Counted from the first letter of the stretch, positions 35,793 through 45,282 are shown. The stretch: 64,000 nt of DNA from Vibrio maritimus (GCA_003263775.1 JYJJ01000079.1:62001-126000), one strand, 5' to 3'. Notes: generated from the sequence alone by a model not told the origin. Made by a program: numbers and translations.

Positions 35793-36739
35793 ATGAACCC
35801 ATATTCGAATATTCCTTACTCACATAATGCTTTAAAAGTGTTTGAAGCTGTTGCAAGGCTTATGAGCTTTACGATGGCTGCGAAAGAGCTACACGTCACT
35901 CAGAGTGCTGTGAGCCGACAAGTGAAGCAGCTTGAGGATGAGCTCAATGCATCTTTGGTTATTCGTGGTCACCGTTCAATACAACTCACGTTAAAAGGGC
36001 AGGCGTTATATGAAGTGTTGGGCCGGAATTACGCGTCATTGCAGTCATTGCTTGATTCCTGGAAGGAGCCGGACGCCAGTAAAATCGTCATACGAGCCGC
36101 ATTGAGTTTCGCAACGCGTGCTTTGCTACCAAAAATACAGCAGTTGAATGAACGTTTTCCTAGCTATGAAATTGCCGTCATTCCAGTGATTGATGAGGAG
36201 GAGAGTTTAGGGAAAGGGGACTATGATCTGTTTGTGTTCACTACGCGCAACAGTGAAAACTACGAGAATGATCCTGAGATATTCTTCATGCGCGAAGAGT
36301 ATATGGCGCCGGTGTGTACTCAGCAGTTGATAGGGGATAGACGTGATATTGAGCATCTACTAACGCTACCAAGTTGCACCCAACTCTGGATCATCTTGAT
36401 TGGCGCGCTTGGCTTAATAAGATTCATCACACAGACAGAAGCGTGCCCCGAAATTCTACTTTTTTCACGCTTGATCTCACGCTGAGTGCTTGTCTGTCGG
36501 GTCATGGTGTCGCGGTAACTGATCTTCTACTCGCATTACCTGAACTTGAGCGAGAATACTTGGTTTGTCCTGAGAACGCTCGAATACATTCAAGCGGTTG
36601 GCGATACTTTTGCCATCAAAGAACCCAATCTCCCATCGTAGAAGAGCTAGTGGATTGGCTGAAACAGGAAACCGTCGAAGAGCTCAGAAAGCTTCAACAG
36701 CTTTCTGAGCGACATGGTTGGGGACCGATTAGAGACTAG
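35793..36739 (+). CDS. LysR-family regulator beside the MATE gene (one frameshift)
   Basis: LysR-type regulator, GcvA-like, about 315 residues when corrected. DNA-binding helix: FTMAAKELHVTQSAVSRQVK. The effector domain follows (from about 95). The frame breaks at 36371-36372, where CCAAGTTG should be CCAAAGTTG, giving LPKLHPTLDHLDWRAWLN. It is divergent from the MATE gene with about 100 bp between, so that gene is the likely target. Its stop overlaps the 3' end of scsC by 11 bases (convergent). Confidence 0.85.
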
Positions 36740-37472
36740 CTTTTTGTTGTGATTGATGTTTCTTCACGGCAGCTTCTAGCTGTTCAAAGGGGATGAATCC
36801 TGGGATCAGGTCATCGCCTATAAACATGGCTGGTGTACCGCGAAGTCCTAACGCCACAAATGTTTTGTAGTTTTTCACGAGCGATTCATTGATAGCAGTA
36901 TCGCCAGAGAGATAGGTTTCGGTTCCTGTTTTCTTCGCAATCGCTTCTAGCGATGCTTTGTCATGTAACCCTGGCTTTGCCACTAGCAGACTGTTCACTT
37001 CAGCAAACTTCTCTGGTGCGTTTTGCCATACCTTAATGGCAAACGCGGCGGAGTTGGTTTCAAGACCATCAATAACTTGCTGCTTCAATGGAACATAGAT
37101 ATTGATGACTTTTACGTCGGAATCCTTGCCTGCTAGTTTCGATAAAGCGCCATCTAAGCGTTTACAATAAGGGCAGTTGTAGTCGGTGAAATTAATGATC
37201 ACCGTGTTGCCATTCACGTTGCCGGTTACGCTATGGATTGTCGTGTCATTTAACCAGCTTTCGCTCTGTTGTTTTGCTTGCGTAAGGAGTTTCTGGCTTT
37301 CGACGTATTGCTGCAAATTAGTATGCAGATCAGCAATGATTTCAGGGTTTTCGTTGAGTAGCTTATAAATCCCTTCGAGTTGCTGCTGTTGTTCATTCGT
37401 TAGTTCAGCATGAGAAAGTGTCGGCAACAAAGCTGCCATAGTCATTGCGATAGAGATAATTGTTTTTTTCAT
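36729..37472 (-). CDS. scsC: Periplasmic DsbA-like thiol oxidoreductase ScsC
   Basis: Thioredoxin-fold periplasmic protein of 247 residues. It has a signal peptide (MKKTIISIAMTMAALLPTLS, cleavage near SHA), an N-terminal helical region (about 25-85) as in ScsC, and the active site NCPYCKRL (CPYC). The cis-proline loop is RGTPAMFI. ScsC proteins are disulfide isomerases or reductases, often trimeric, that are kept reduced by ScsB and help copper tolerance in Salmonella. It is last in the scsABDC-like operon here. Confidence 0.87.
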   Translation of the reverse strand: MKKTIISIAMTMAALLPTLSHAELTNEQQQQLEGIYKLLNENPEIIADLHTNLQQYVESQKLLTQAKQQSESWLNDTTIHSVTGNVNGNTVIINFTDYNCPYCKRLDGALSKLAGKDSDVKVINIYVPLKQQVIDGLETNSAAFAIKVWQNAPEKFAEVNSLLVAKPGLHDKASLEAIAKKTGTETYLSGDTAINESLVKNYKTFVALGLRGTPAMFIGDDLIPGFIPFEQLEAAVKKHQSQQKASL

Positions 37473-37494
37473 GTTTTATCCTTGGCTCAGATAA

Positions 37495-38013
37495 TTACTG
37501 AGCAGAGAAAATTCTTAGCCATAATCCCATTGGCGTTGTCACGCCTGTTGAGATGTTTTCAATTTTGCCTTTGTAGATGACAGCAATAGTCGGTGTGACG
37601 CTGATATTCCATTGTCGACTTATTAAGCCATTTGAATCGTTGATGACAGGAAAGTCATATTCCTTGGCCTGCATGTATTGGTGCACTCGCTCATCGGCTC
37701 CTGATGAGAGCGCTACAGAGACCACTTGATAGTGGTTGGAAAACCAATCCACAGTGGGGCTTACCAGTTTGCATGCCCCGCACCAAGTGGCCCAAAAGTA
37801 GAGCACAACAGGCTCTGTGTGACTTTGCGTGATAATGTCGACCGGAACGTTATCCAAAGTGATAGCCTGGATCGCAGGAGCGTCTCCTTGCGGCATGTTT
37901 AGGCTTCGGTACCAATCGATGGCAAGTGACACAAGCGTTATCAGGATGAAAATACTGACAAGCTCTTTGCTCCACTTGATTAATGTGTGTTTCCACCCTG
38001 TTGGTTTAGTCAT
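37495..38013 (-). CDS. scsD: Membrane-anchored thioredoxin-like ScsD
   Basis: TlpA/ScsD-type protein of 172 residues. It has a single N-terminal membrane anchor (ELVSIFILITLVSLAIDWYR), then a periplasmic thioredoxin fold with active site WATWCGACKLV (CGAC) and the cis-Pro in VTPTIAV. The ATG at 38013 overlaps the scsB stop (ATGACTAA). It probably moves reducing power or oxidizes thiols in the periplasm alongside ScsB and ScsC. Its exact substrate is not known. Confidence 0.87.
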   Translation of the reverse strand: MTKPTGWKHTLIKWSKELVSIFILITLVSLAIDWYRSLNMPQGDAPAIQAITLDNVPVDIITQSHTEPVVLYFWATWCGACKLVSPTVDWFSNHYQVVSVALSSGADERVHQYMQAKEYDFPVINDSNGLISRQWNISVTPTIAVIYKGKIENISTGVTTPMGLWLRIFSAQ

Positions 38014-40155
38014 TTGGCGTTCCACTGGCAGCATTCAGCGCTTGTGTAACGCTTTCCGAAGTCAATATAACAGGTAGGGTGATTCCCTCTGGGTGTTTAG
38101 GACCATAGACAATATTGAATGGCACCCCAAATCGACCATAGCTTTGTAGATAACCGGTGACGCTGTCACTTGGTGTGGTCCAGTCTCCTCGCATAGTGAC
38201 TACATTGTCTTGTTGTAGTTGACTGTAGACTGGGTCTTGGAGGACGACACCAATCTTGTTGGCTTTACAGGTAATACACCAATCAGCGGTGACATCGACG
38301 AACACCGTTTTACCTTCTGCTATCAGGAAAGGAATGGATTGGGCGTCCAGCCGTTGCCAGTTGAGGTCATCGACAATCGGAGTCGACCAACTATCTGCAG
38401 TGACGCTGCCAATAATCAAACCGCCACCTAACGCAAACACCGAAAAACCAGACATCAAGATGAGAGCTTTTCGCCCATAGACCTTTCCGATCAGAATGAA
38501 AGTTGTGAGGACTATTAGGCCGATAATCGCAATAGTTGCGTTTGTTCCAATAAATGCGGAAAGCAAAGAGGTCAACCAAAGACTGGTTAATAGCATCATT
38601 GCGCCAAACACAAGTTTGAGTTTATTCATCCAAGCTCCTGGTTTAGGGAAGGCTTTTACTAATCCAGGAAAAACAGTAAACAGTAGCCAAGGCAGGCTCA
38701 TTCCGATGCCTAGAAAGGCGAAAATTAGCCACAGTTCGCTGTAGCTCGCGCCTAAGGCGTAAGCGACGGCCGTTCCAAGAAACGGTGCGCTGCAGGGCGT
38801 AGCTAACAAGGTTGCAAACATACCTTGAATGAAATGCCCGCTGTAGCTATGGTCACCTTTTGTAGCGAGCCAAGTATTCATCGAACTTGGTAGTTGAATA
38901 TTGAACAATCCAAGTAGGTTGGCGGAAAATAGCAAAGTAACCACGGCCATGAGAATAATGAATCCGCTGCTTTGGAACTGAATTCCCCAACCAATCATGT
39001 GGCCTGCCATTTTTAATGCACTGAGTGCACCAGCTAACAATAGAAATGAAGTAATAATCCCGGCTGAAGAAGCCAAAAATGACAAGCGAACTTGGCTTCT
39101 AGATTGGCTTGCGCCAGAGATGATTGAATTGAGCTTCATCCCTAGAACTGGGAGAACACATGGCATTATGTTTAGAATAAGGCCACCCAATAGAGCAAAG
39201 CCAAGCATCCACAATAATCCTCCTTGATTGGGCATTGCATCGGGTTTGTGGTTACGATGGTCGACGTTTCAGCCAGAATCAATTCATCTGACACGGTAAC
39301 CTGAATGCGCTTATCGGCAATATTGGCTTCGCCAAGCCAGTTGCTAACGTCAAATTTAGCGTAGAGTGATTGCCCATCGATCGTCAGCTTCGGTTGAGAG
39401 AAGAACTCATCGGCCACTTCTTTCCCGTCAACAAGAACAAACGGTTTTGACCAAGCTGTCTTAGATTCGAGCTTAAGCGTTAAAGTTTGCGCTTGTTGAT
39501 CCCAATAGTTATCAGTAATTTGAACTTGTTCGCTGATTTTAGGGGTAAGGCTCATTCCTTGCCCAAACAAATAGGCGGCATCGGAATCCAGCTTTAATGA
39601 ACCTGGGTCAATGGTGAGTTCGATCGGGTAATCAGTAATCACACAGATATTGGTACAACTTGGCAAACGCAGGTTTGCTTTTAGCACTATCGGTTGTGTT
39701 GGGTCACTGACAGTCACGATAAGCGGAAAGCTCACTTCGTGTTTATAGCCAAGAGTGAGCACGCCCAATTGCTCGTAGTAAGCAGGTACCGGCCAGTGCC
39801 AATCGACCTGTTCTATATTGGTTGAATCGCTCCAGTCAAACTCAGGCGCAATGCCACCTTCACCAGGACTGCGCCAATAGGTTTTCCAATCACCGTCGAG
39901 CTCGACATCCAGCACCATCTCCATTTGACGAGTGGTAGGGTCGATATGTCCGGTGGACAGTGCTCTTACTTTAACAGGTGGATGCATGGGGTCCGTTATC
40001 CAACCTGTAGATTGCGCAACAGCGTTCACGCTGTAGAGCGCTGCGACATTCGTAATTACTAGCATTAAAACAATGCTTAGCAGCCGACTCATTGACGGCA
40101 CAATAGGACGTGCCATAGAGGCGGCACTTTTAGTTTCAGTGTATGTATTCGACAC
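38006..40155 (-). CDS. scsB: Membrane thiol reductase ScsB (DsbD-like, one frameshift)
   Basis: DsbD-family electron carrier of about 716 residues. It has a periplasmic N-terminal domain (residues about 50-310, SCTNICVITDYPIEL), a central membrane domain with two reactive Cys segments (MPCVLPVLGMK and ATPCSAPFLGT), and a C-terminal thioredoxin domain with ADWCITCKAN. It transfers electrons from cytosolic thioredoxin to periplasmic partners. The frame breaks near 39241, where CCGATG should be CCGGATG on the coding strand; corrected, NPDAMPNQGGLLWMLGFALL joins the two halves. I use the GTG start at 40155 because TTGGAG precedes it. Confidence 0.88.
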
Positions 40156-40199
40156 AGTATTCTCCAAAAAGTAATTAATAGACCTTGGTGAATACTTTT

Positions 40200-40601
40200 T
40201 TATTCCCGAAATGTGCAAAGCGTCAGATGAAGCCGGTACTTTGCTGGCGTTTCGTCTGAGCGTTTGAAGTGCTTATGCTGGGAAAGGCGAGTAGAAACTA
40301 TCGCGATGAGCGCAATAAGAAAAAGAAAAGGTGTTAGGTCTTCGATGCTAGGAAGAGATTGAGTAAGCAGCTTTTTAGTGACAAAGCAAGGTTCTGCCGC
40401 TGAAGCCGAGTCATGAACGATGTTGTCTAGAGACTCACTATCAAGTAGTTCTTTTAGGTTCAGAGTGCTTGTTGATGTGGCAGTAGCAGCTTGAAGGTTG
40501 CTGTGATAGGCGACATTGGTTTTCAGCGCGCACAGAGCCACTACCAGTAGGGTAGTAAGCAAAAGCAAAACGCGAAAAGTAGTGTGCCTGAAGGTCTGCA
40601 A
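40200..40601 (-). CDS. Small membrane protein at the scsA position
   Basis: Protein of 133 residues with an N-terminal hydrophobic stretch (FRVLLLLTTLLVVALCALKT) and a second one (LTPFLFLIALIAIVSTRL). One Cys lies in the periplasmic part (EPCFVTKK). It precedes scsB with 44 bases between them. The position and shape fit ScsA of Salmonella, which is small, but I cannot confirm homology. It ends in LHLTLCTFRE. It is probably the first gene of the operon and belongs to copper/thiol stress handling by context only. Confidence 0.55.
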   Translation of the reverse strand: MQTFRHTTFRVLLLLTTLLVVALCALKTNVAYHSNLQAATATSTSTLNLKELLDSESLDNIVHDSASAAEPCFVTKKLLTQSLPSIEDLTPFLFLIALIAIVSTRLSQHKHFKRSDETPAKYRLHLTLCTFRE

Positions 40602-40684
40602 AAAATCTTTCTCTATTTGTGAGAGTCGGGCTGAAGCCCAAAGTTAAGAGCGACTACGTTAACGTTTTATTGAGAAAGATCAAG

Positions 40685-40699
40685 TGAAAATGATTCTCA
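40685..40699. promoter_or_regulatory. Fur-like 7-1-7 box upstream of the scs operon
   Basis: TGAAAATGATTCTCA fits the Fur 7-1-7 consensus TGATAATNATTATCA at 12 of 14 positions. It lies 84 bp before the first gene of the scs operon. It may couple thiol-redox proteins to iron status. Confidence 0.45.
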
Positions 40700-40760
40700 A
40701 AATGACTGGATTTGATCTGGTGTATTGGTTGGGGGAATGAGAGCTTGCCAATGGAGTGAC

Positions 40761-40788
40761 AAAAAAGAGCAACGCGATGGTTGCTCTT
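40761..40788 (-). terminator. Terminator of the 60-residue protein gene
   Basis: A perfect 9-bp stem (40765-40773 with 40780-40788) is followed on the minus strand by a T-run (complement of A 40761-40766). Confidence 0.85.
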
Positions 40789-40803
40789 CTTGGGCTGCTT
40801 TGT

Positions 40804-40986
40804 CTAGGCGGCTTTGCTAACCAATCGCAAAATCGCTTTATTGATGCCGATAAGATCGTTGACGGACGTAGCGCCTTTAATCGCATCGAGCAGTGATTCC
40901 TTGCTACAGCTTGGGATAACATCAATGTTTTTTACTTTTCCCTGAAGTGTGTTTTTCATCAATTCAAATTGTTTTTGTTCGAACAT
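40804..40986 (-). CDS. Small hypothetical protein, 60 residues
   Basis: Not recognised. It is 60 residues, soluble and charged, with one Cys (VIPSCSKESLLDAIKGA) and a likely helical C-terminus (LIGINKAILRLVSKAA). AGG lies about 9 bases before the ATG. A strong terminator just after the stop, plus isolation from other genes, makes it a plausible single-gene unit. No function can be proposed. Confidence 0.6.
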   Translation of the reverse strand: MFEQKQFELMKNTLQGKVKNIDVIPSCSKESLLDAIKGATSVNDLIGINKAILRLVSKAA

Positions 40987-41394
40987 GATATTGAGCCTGT
41001 GACGTTGTTTATTATTTGCGTTGCGCCGCTATCTTACCTTCTTATTGTGACAATTGTTTGGTTTTTATTGCAACAGATTGTGGTTTGAGCGGCGTAGTCT
41101 CTCGACCGGGCGCTTATGATAGGGATTTATGCTAACTGATTCCAATGCGAACTGGCAATGAAACGGCGGCTATTATAGGTGGTGCATATCCGAATTGAGA
41201 CTCACCTCATTAACTGCTTGATACTCAAATAGTATTAGTAAAAAAGTTTGTAACCTGTTGTTAACGCCGTGTGTGCTGTTACAAGGTGTGCACGTATTTG
41301 TGTGATCTTAATCGAAAGAATCGTTGCAAGATCGCGCTGACGAGAGATGAAAAAAGCCCCTTAACAAAAGGGGCTTAGTAGGAGAGTTTAGCTT
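40987..41394. other. Intergenic region
   Basis: This is 408 bp between the 60-residue protein gene and the glycosyltransferase, both on the minus strand. It includes the glycosyltransferase terminator at its right end (41351-41376) and presumably the promoter of the small gene at the left end. Nothing else was recognised. Confidence 0.4.
41351..41376 (-). terminator. Terminator of the glycosyltransferase gene
   Basis: A perfect 9-bp stem (41354-41362 with 41368-41376, 5-nt loop) is followed on the minus strand by a T-run; it lies just after the stop. Confidence 0.88.
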
Positions 41395-43105
41395 TTACTT
41401 ACCAGAGAGCCAGAATACGGCATCATTCACCTTATCACTTCGCGGCGTACCCTTAGCGAGAATCTCATACTCAGTACCCGCTCTGAGGCCCATAAACGAA
41501 ATGATTTCCTGCGTTGAATTACTTCTATCTAAAAGTAGGTAGTCGTACTCTGGGTCGACGCCATCAAGTATCGCTTGCGCACGCTCTTTATCGACACGTG
41601 GTACAGACCAATCGTGATATAGGAAGAAAATCGAAGTCATCGTTTCTGAAAAACGAATGCTAGCAATACGGTCACGTTTCTCTTCTGGTACCTGCTCGAC
41701 AAACGTCGCCAGATCCGGCTTCATATCTTTGGCAATATCGATCGCAGGGAATAAATACGTGAATGCACTTGAGAAAAACAGTGCCGTCATAATCGCCATT
41801 TTACTCCACTGTGGCCAACCTTTACGCTCAACAACAATCATCAGTGCGATGGCGGCTAGCGGGATTAGAGCCACTAAGTGCCAAGTGCTTAGCCATTCCA
41901 TCAGTGCTGGTGGTATTTTGTGCTCAGGAAGTAAGCCAGACCACAGAGGAACCACCGCAAAGGCGATCAGCACAAATGACATCAGCGCAAGCCATGCGCG
42001 GCGATACCAGTCGAACCACTTGCCTGCGAATATCATTACGGCATCTGCAATAATCAGTGCAAACAATGGCATTAGTGGGGCTAGATACATTGAGCGTTTT
42101 GTCACTGAGTAGGACAAGACGAAAATCGCTAGTACAAACCAGAATGCGAGAAAACCGTCAGTCCAAGATAGCTGTTTTGGTTGGCGCAATTTATAAACAA
42201 AGTGACCAAGCCAAAGTACGAGCAGTGGTGTCCATGGCGCACTGTATTCAAGTATCCCTTTTACGTAATAGAAAGGTTTGCCTGCGTGGTTGTGACCCAA
42301 TGTATTGGTTGCCGAGCCGGTCAGACGACCAACTTGGTTATCCCAGAACCAAGCCTTCCAAAGTTCTGGAGAGGCGTTTTTGTAAAATGGGTATATCCAA
42401 CTCGCCGCAACTAAACACATAGTTGCAATACCAATAAGGTGCATAACGATGAATTGACTCATTGGCGCGGATTGTTCTGGAAACTGCTTACGTAAATGCA
42501 GCGCGCGAAGTACTAGTGGCACCCAAGCTAAGCCGATACATAGCACGATAGCAACTGGGCCTTTACTTAAGAATGCAAGACCAGTGAAAGCCCCCGCGAT
42601 GATTAAGTAGCCAAGTTTCTGACGTAAGTACGCTTCGCTGAAAGCCCATGTTGCGGCAATAGTGGTAAACATCAGCGCAGCATCAACACGAAGCCAGTGG
42701 AAGTTAAGTACGAAGCCTTCCAAGGTACCCAGAACAGCCAGTGTCATCCAAGCAAAGTTCTCACCTTTGAATAGGTAAGCAATGCGATAGGTCGCCGCCA
42801 AGGAGCCTAGACAAAGTAGGGAGAGTGCGAGACGTCCCGCATGATGGCGTCGAGACCTGTAGCATGCATCAAAAGCGTCGACATCACGAAGAAAACAGGG
42901 GCTTTTCAACGAATGATATGCCAGCAAATTGAGGAATGATAAAGTCCCCAGTTAGGTACATACTATGAATAATCGCCGCTACGCGAGGTTCGTCTGGTGT
43001 CCAGACATCGTGATCGAAAAGACCACTAAACACCACCGCGAGAATGGCGAGTACCAGAATAAACTTCCAGCTCTGGGTTTGATCACCGGTTTGCGTTGTT
43101 GACAC
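41395..43105 (-). CDS. Family-39 (ArnT/PMT-like) membrane glycosyltransferase (two frameshifts)
   Basis: Inner-membrane glycosyltransferase using a polyprenyl-phosphate sugar donor, about 570 residues with about 12 membrane segments. The first periplasmic loop has the catalytic acid motif DVWTPDEPRVAAI, and FSKGP-like FLSKGPVAIVL follows. Resembles ArnT or PMT family members; donor and acceptor are unknown. Two single missing bases break the N-terminal part: near 42898-42901 (CCCC for CCCCC, restoring VEKPPVFFVMSTLLM) and near 42847 (CC for CCC). The start is taken as GTG 43105 because GGAG precedes it; an upstream TTG is possible. It stands alone, without the arn operon, so it is probably not lipid-A aminoarabinose transfer as part of arn. 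Confidence 0.82.
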
Positions 43106-43390
43106 TTTTTTTCTCCACTGTTGCTGCAAGTAAAATAGCTTGCGAGCGCCATGTTAAAACATTCATTAAGATAAAAGGGGTAAATTCTAGTTAGCTAGAA
43201 TTGATGCATCAATACTTTGTCCCTGAAATACAAGTGTATTTCCACAAGAATTGACGTCGTGCTGACAGGAGGATACCTTCCTATAAGTTAGCTTTATATG
43301 TTGTTTTTGTAACGATTGATAATTCTATACTTACAACTGGATGGGTATAAAGCGATAAATTGTTATGATGAATGGTTATAGTGCTGCCTA
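43106..43390. other. Divergent intergenic region before the fluoride-riboswitch promoter
   Basis: AT-rich divergent region (285 bp) between the glycosyltransferase gene and the riboswitch promoter. No small gene or site was supported here. Confidence 0.4.
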
Positions 43391-43420
43391 TTGCCAATAA
43401 GTGTGATTTGGATCTACTAT
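43391..43420 (+). promoter_or_regulatory. Probable sigma70 promoter of the fluoride-riboswitch transcript
   Basis: TTGCCA (43391-43396), an 18-bp spacer and TACTAT (43415-43420) predict a start near 43427, directly at the first base of the aptamer. Confidence 0.55.
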
Positions 43421-43427
43421 TGTCGCC

Positions 43428-43480
43428 AAGGTGATGGGGTTCCACCTACTTAACCGCCAATTGGCTGATGACTCCTACAG
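43428..43480 (+). promoter_or_regulatory. Fluoride riboswitch (crcB motif) aptamer
   Basis: The conserved core is present in order: GGTGATGGGGTTCCACC, then TTAACCGCC, then GGCTGATGACTCCTACAG. P1 is AGGTG (43429-43433) with CACCT (43443-43447). The P3 stem is GCC with GGC. The pseudoknot is GGGGT in the first loop with ACTCC near the 3' end, one G-U pair. This is the same layout as in the Pseudomonas syringae and Thermotoga petrophila fluoride riboswitches. It controls the NifU-like and GGGtGRT genes downstream. Confidence 0.95.
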
Positions 43481-43486
43481 TTTCTG

Positions 43487-43580
43487 AAAACAGGTGTAAC
43501 TTGTTCGTGTGACATCATGTCACGCGGTAACTGTAGATTTAAGCCGATTCCTACACCTGTTTTCCCGTTAGAGGAAAACA
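43487..43580 (+). promoter_or_regulatory. Expression platform of the fluoride riboswitch
   Basis: A 12-bp perfect pairing of 43487-43498 with 43552-43563 encloses an inner hairpin (GTGACAT/ATGTCAC, about 43509-43523). A competing 8-bp hairpin (43558-43565 with 43573-43580) covers the ribosome site AGAGGAAA ahead of the ATG at 43583. The two are mutually exclusive, which is a translational switch design. Confidence 0.7.
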
Positions 43581-43582
43581 CC

Positions 43583-44275
43583 ATGCAATACTCCCACGAA
43601 ATTCAATCTATGTGTCCGATCCAACAAGGGGCACTACATCCATCTGCGCCTATTCCTGTCGAAGGTCGTTGGGTTAATCCAAAAGATGTCATCGCTATTT
43701 CTGGCCTAAGCCACGGTGTCGGTGCGTGCGCGCCTCAACAAGGTGCAGCTAAACTGACACTCAATGTTAAAGAAGGTGTTGTTGAAGAAGTACTGATTGA
43801 AACTATCGGTTGCTCCGGTATGACGCACTCCGCTGCGATGGCTTCTGAAATTCTCACCGGTAAGACCATTCTAGAAGCAATGAATACCGACCTAGTTTGT
43901 GATGCTATTAACGTTGCGATGCGCGAAATCTTTTTGCAGTTTGCCTATGGTCGCACGCAATCAGCGTTTTCAGAAGGCGGCCTTGAAATTGGTGCCGCGT
44001 TAGAGGACTTGGGGAAAACTCAACGAAGTCAAGTGGGAACGAGTTACGGTACGCGAGCTAAAGGGCCAAGGTATATGGAGGTCGCTGAAGGTTATGTTAC
44101 TCGACTTGCGTTAGATGCAGATAATGAAATCATCGGTTATGAATATCTCAATCTTGGAAAAATGATGGCGGAAGTCAACAAAGGCGTACCTGCAGATGAG
44201 GCCATGTCGCTGGCAAAAGGCAGCTACGGTCGATTTGATGAAGCCGTAACTTTCGTTAACCCACGCCAAGACTAA
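43583..44275 (+). CDS. NifU-like iron-sulfur scaffold protein (paired with GGGtGRT)
   Basis: Protein of 230 residues related to the NifU N-terminal/IscU scaffold fold. Candidate cluster ligands: the N-terminal MCPIQQG Cys, GVGACAPQQG and the IETIGCSGMTHSAAMASEIL segment, which matches NifU-type scaffolds. The C-terminal part (about 150-230) is specific to the family that accompanies GGGtGRT proteins. I use the ATG at 43583: it follows AGAGGAAA, while an upstream in-frame start at 43517 would lie inside the riboswitch platform. It is first gene of a two-gene operon under a fluoride riboswitch. The target of the assembled cluster is unknown. No nif or isc genes lie nearby. Confidence 0.85.
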   Translation: MQYSHEIQSMCPIQQGALHPSAPIPVEGRWVNPKDVIAISGLSHGVGACAPQQGAAKLTLNVKEGVVEEVLIETIGCSGMTHSAAMASEILTGKTILEAMNTDLVCDAINVAMREIFLQFAYGRTQSAFSEGGLEIGAALEDLGKTQRSQVGTSYGTRAKGPRYMEVAEGYVTRLALDADNEIIGYEYLNLGKMMAEVNKGVPADEAMSLAKGSYGRFDEAVTFVNPRQD

Positions 44276-44289
44276 TTGAGGAGCCTATT

Positions 44290-45264
44290 ATGACTATCAC
44301 AACACAAACGCTACTGAATGAAATGGGCTTTGAAACATTAGAGCAAGCCTATCAGTTTTGCCTTCAGTACAATATCGACCCTAAACAGTTGGTTATTGAA
44401 ACACAGCCTATCGCTTTTGATAATGCTTGCGATGCTTATACGCTAGGTAGTGCTCTAGCGTTACATCGAAAAGTGTCTACAGCGCAGCAGGCGGCACTGA
44501 CCATTGGTGAAGGCCTTCAGGCATTTTGTAAACCAGGCAGTGTAGCAGCACAGCGACAAGTTGGTTTAGGTCATGGTGCATTAGCGGCAAGGCTCTTGAG
44601 TGAAGAGACACAATGCTTCGCGTTTTTGGCAGGCCATGAGTCGTTTGCGGCAGCAGAAGGGGCAATCAAAATAGCGCTGAATGCGAATAAATCGAGAAAT
44701 ACGCCTCTGAAAGTGATCCTCAACGGTTTGGGTAAAGATGCCGCTTATCTGATATCTCGTATTAATGGTTTTACTTATGTTAAGACGCAGTTTGATTATC
44801 AAAATGGCGTATTGAACGAGGTGAGCCGCAAGCGCTTTAGCCAGGGAGAGCGTGGTGAAATCCTTTGCTATGGCGCTGATGAAGTTCGAGAGGGCGTCGC
44901 AATCATGCATGCTGCTGATGTTGATGTGAGTATCACAGGTAATTCGACTAACCCAACACGTTTTCAACACCCGGTTGCCGGGATCTACAAGTCAGAGCGC
45001 CTCGCGCAAGGTAAATCATACTTCTCAGTGGCATCGGGAGGTGGCACAGGCAGAACGTTACATCCGGATAATGTGGCTGCAGGTCCTGCAAGTTATGGTA
45101 TGACAGATACGATGGGCAGAATGCACGCTGATGCGCAATTTGCTGGAAGTTCGTCAGTCCCTGCGCATGTTGCAATGATGGGCTTTATTGGAATGGGCAA
45201 TAACCCAATGGTTGGCGCTTCAGTAGCGCTGGCTGTCGAGGTTGATCAGATGCTCAATCGATAA
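44290..45264 (+). CDS. GGGtGRT-family protein
   Basis: Protein of 324 residues in the family named for its motif, seen here as SGGGTGRTLHPDN near residue 253. The rest is a conserved alpha/beta body: AFLAGHESFAAAEGAIKIAL, GYGADEVREGV-like CYGADEVREGVAIMHAADVD and a Gly-rich FIGMGNNPMVGASVALAVEV tail. The function of the family is not established; it usually travels with the NifU-like gene, as here (14-base gap). There is no signal peptide. It is the second gene of the fluoride-riboswitch operon, followed by a terminator. Confidence 0.88.
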   Translation: MTITTQTLLNEMGFETLEQAYQFCLQYNIDPKQLVIETQPIAFDNACDAYTLGSALALHRKVSTAQQAALTIGEGLQAFCKPGSVAAQRQVGLGHGALAARLLSEETQCFAFLAGHESFAAAEGAIKIALNANKSRNTPLKVILNGLGKDAAYLISRINGFTYVKTQFDYQNGVLNEVSRKRFSQGERGEILCYGADEVREGVAIMHAADVDVSITGNSTNPTRFQHPVAGIYKSERLAQGKSYFSVASGGGTGRTLHPDNVAAGPASYGMTDTMGRMHADAQFAGSSSVPAHVAMMGFIGMGNNPMVGASVALAVEVDQMLNR

Positions 45265-45282
45265 TCGAGCGAATAACAGTGG

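Noticed and set aside
40680..40925. 81-codon open frame overlapping the 60-residue gene
   Set aside because: It lies in another frame, runs through the terminator and covers the Fur-like box.
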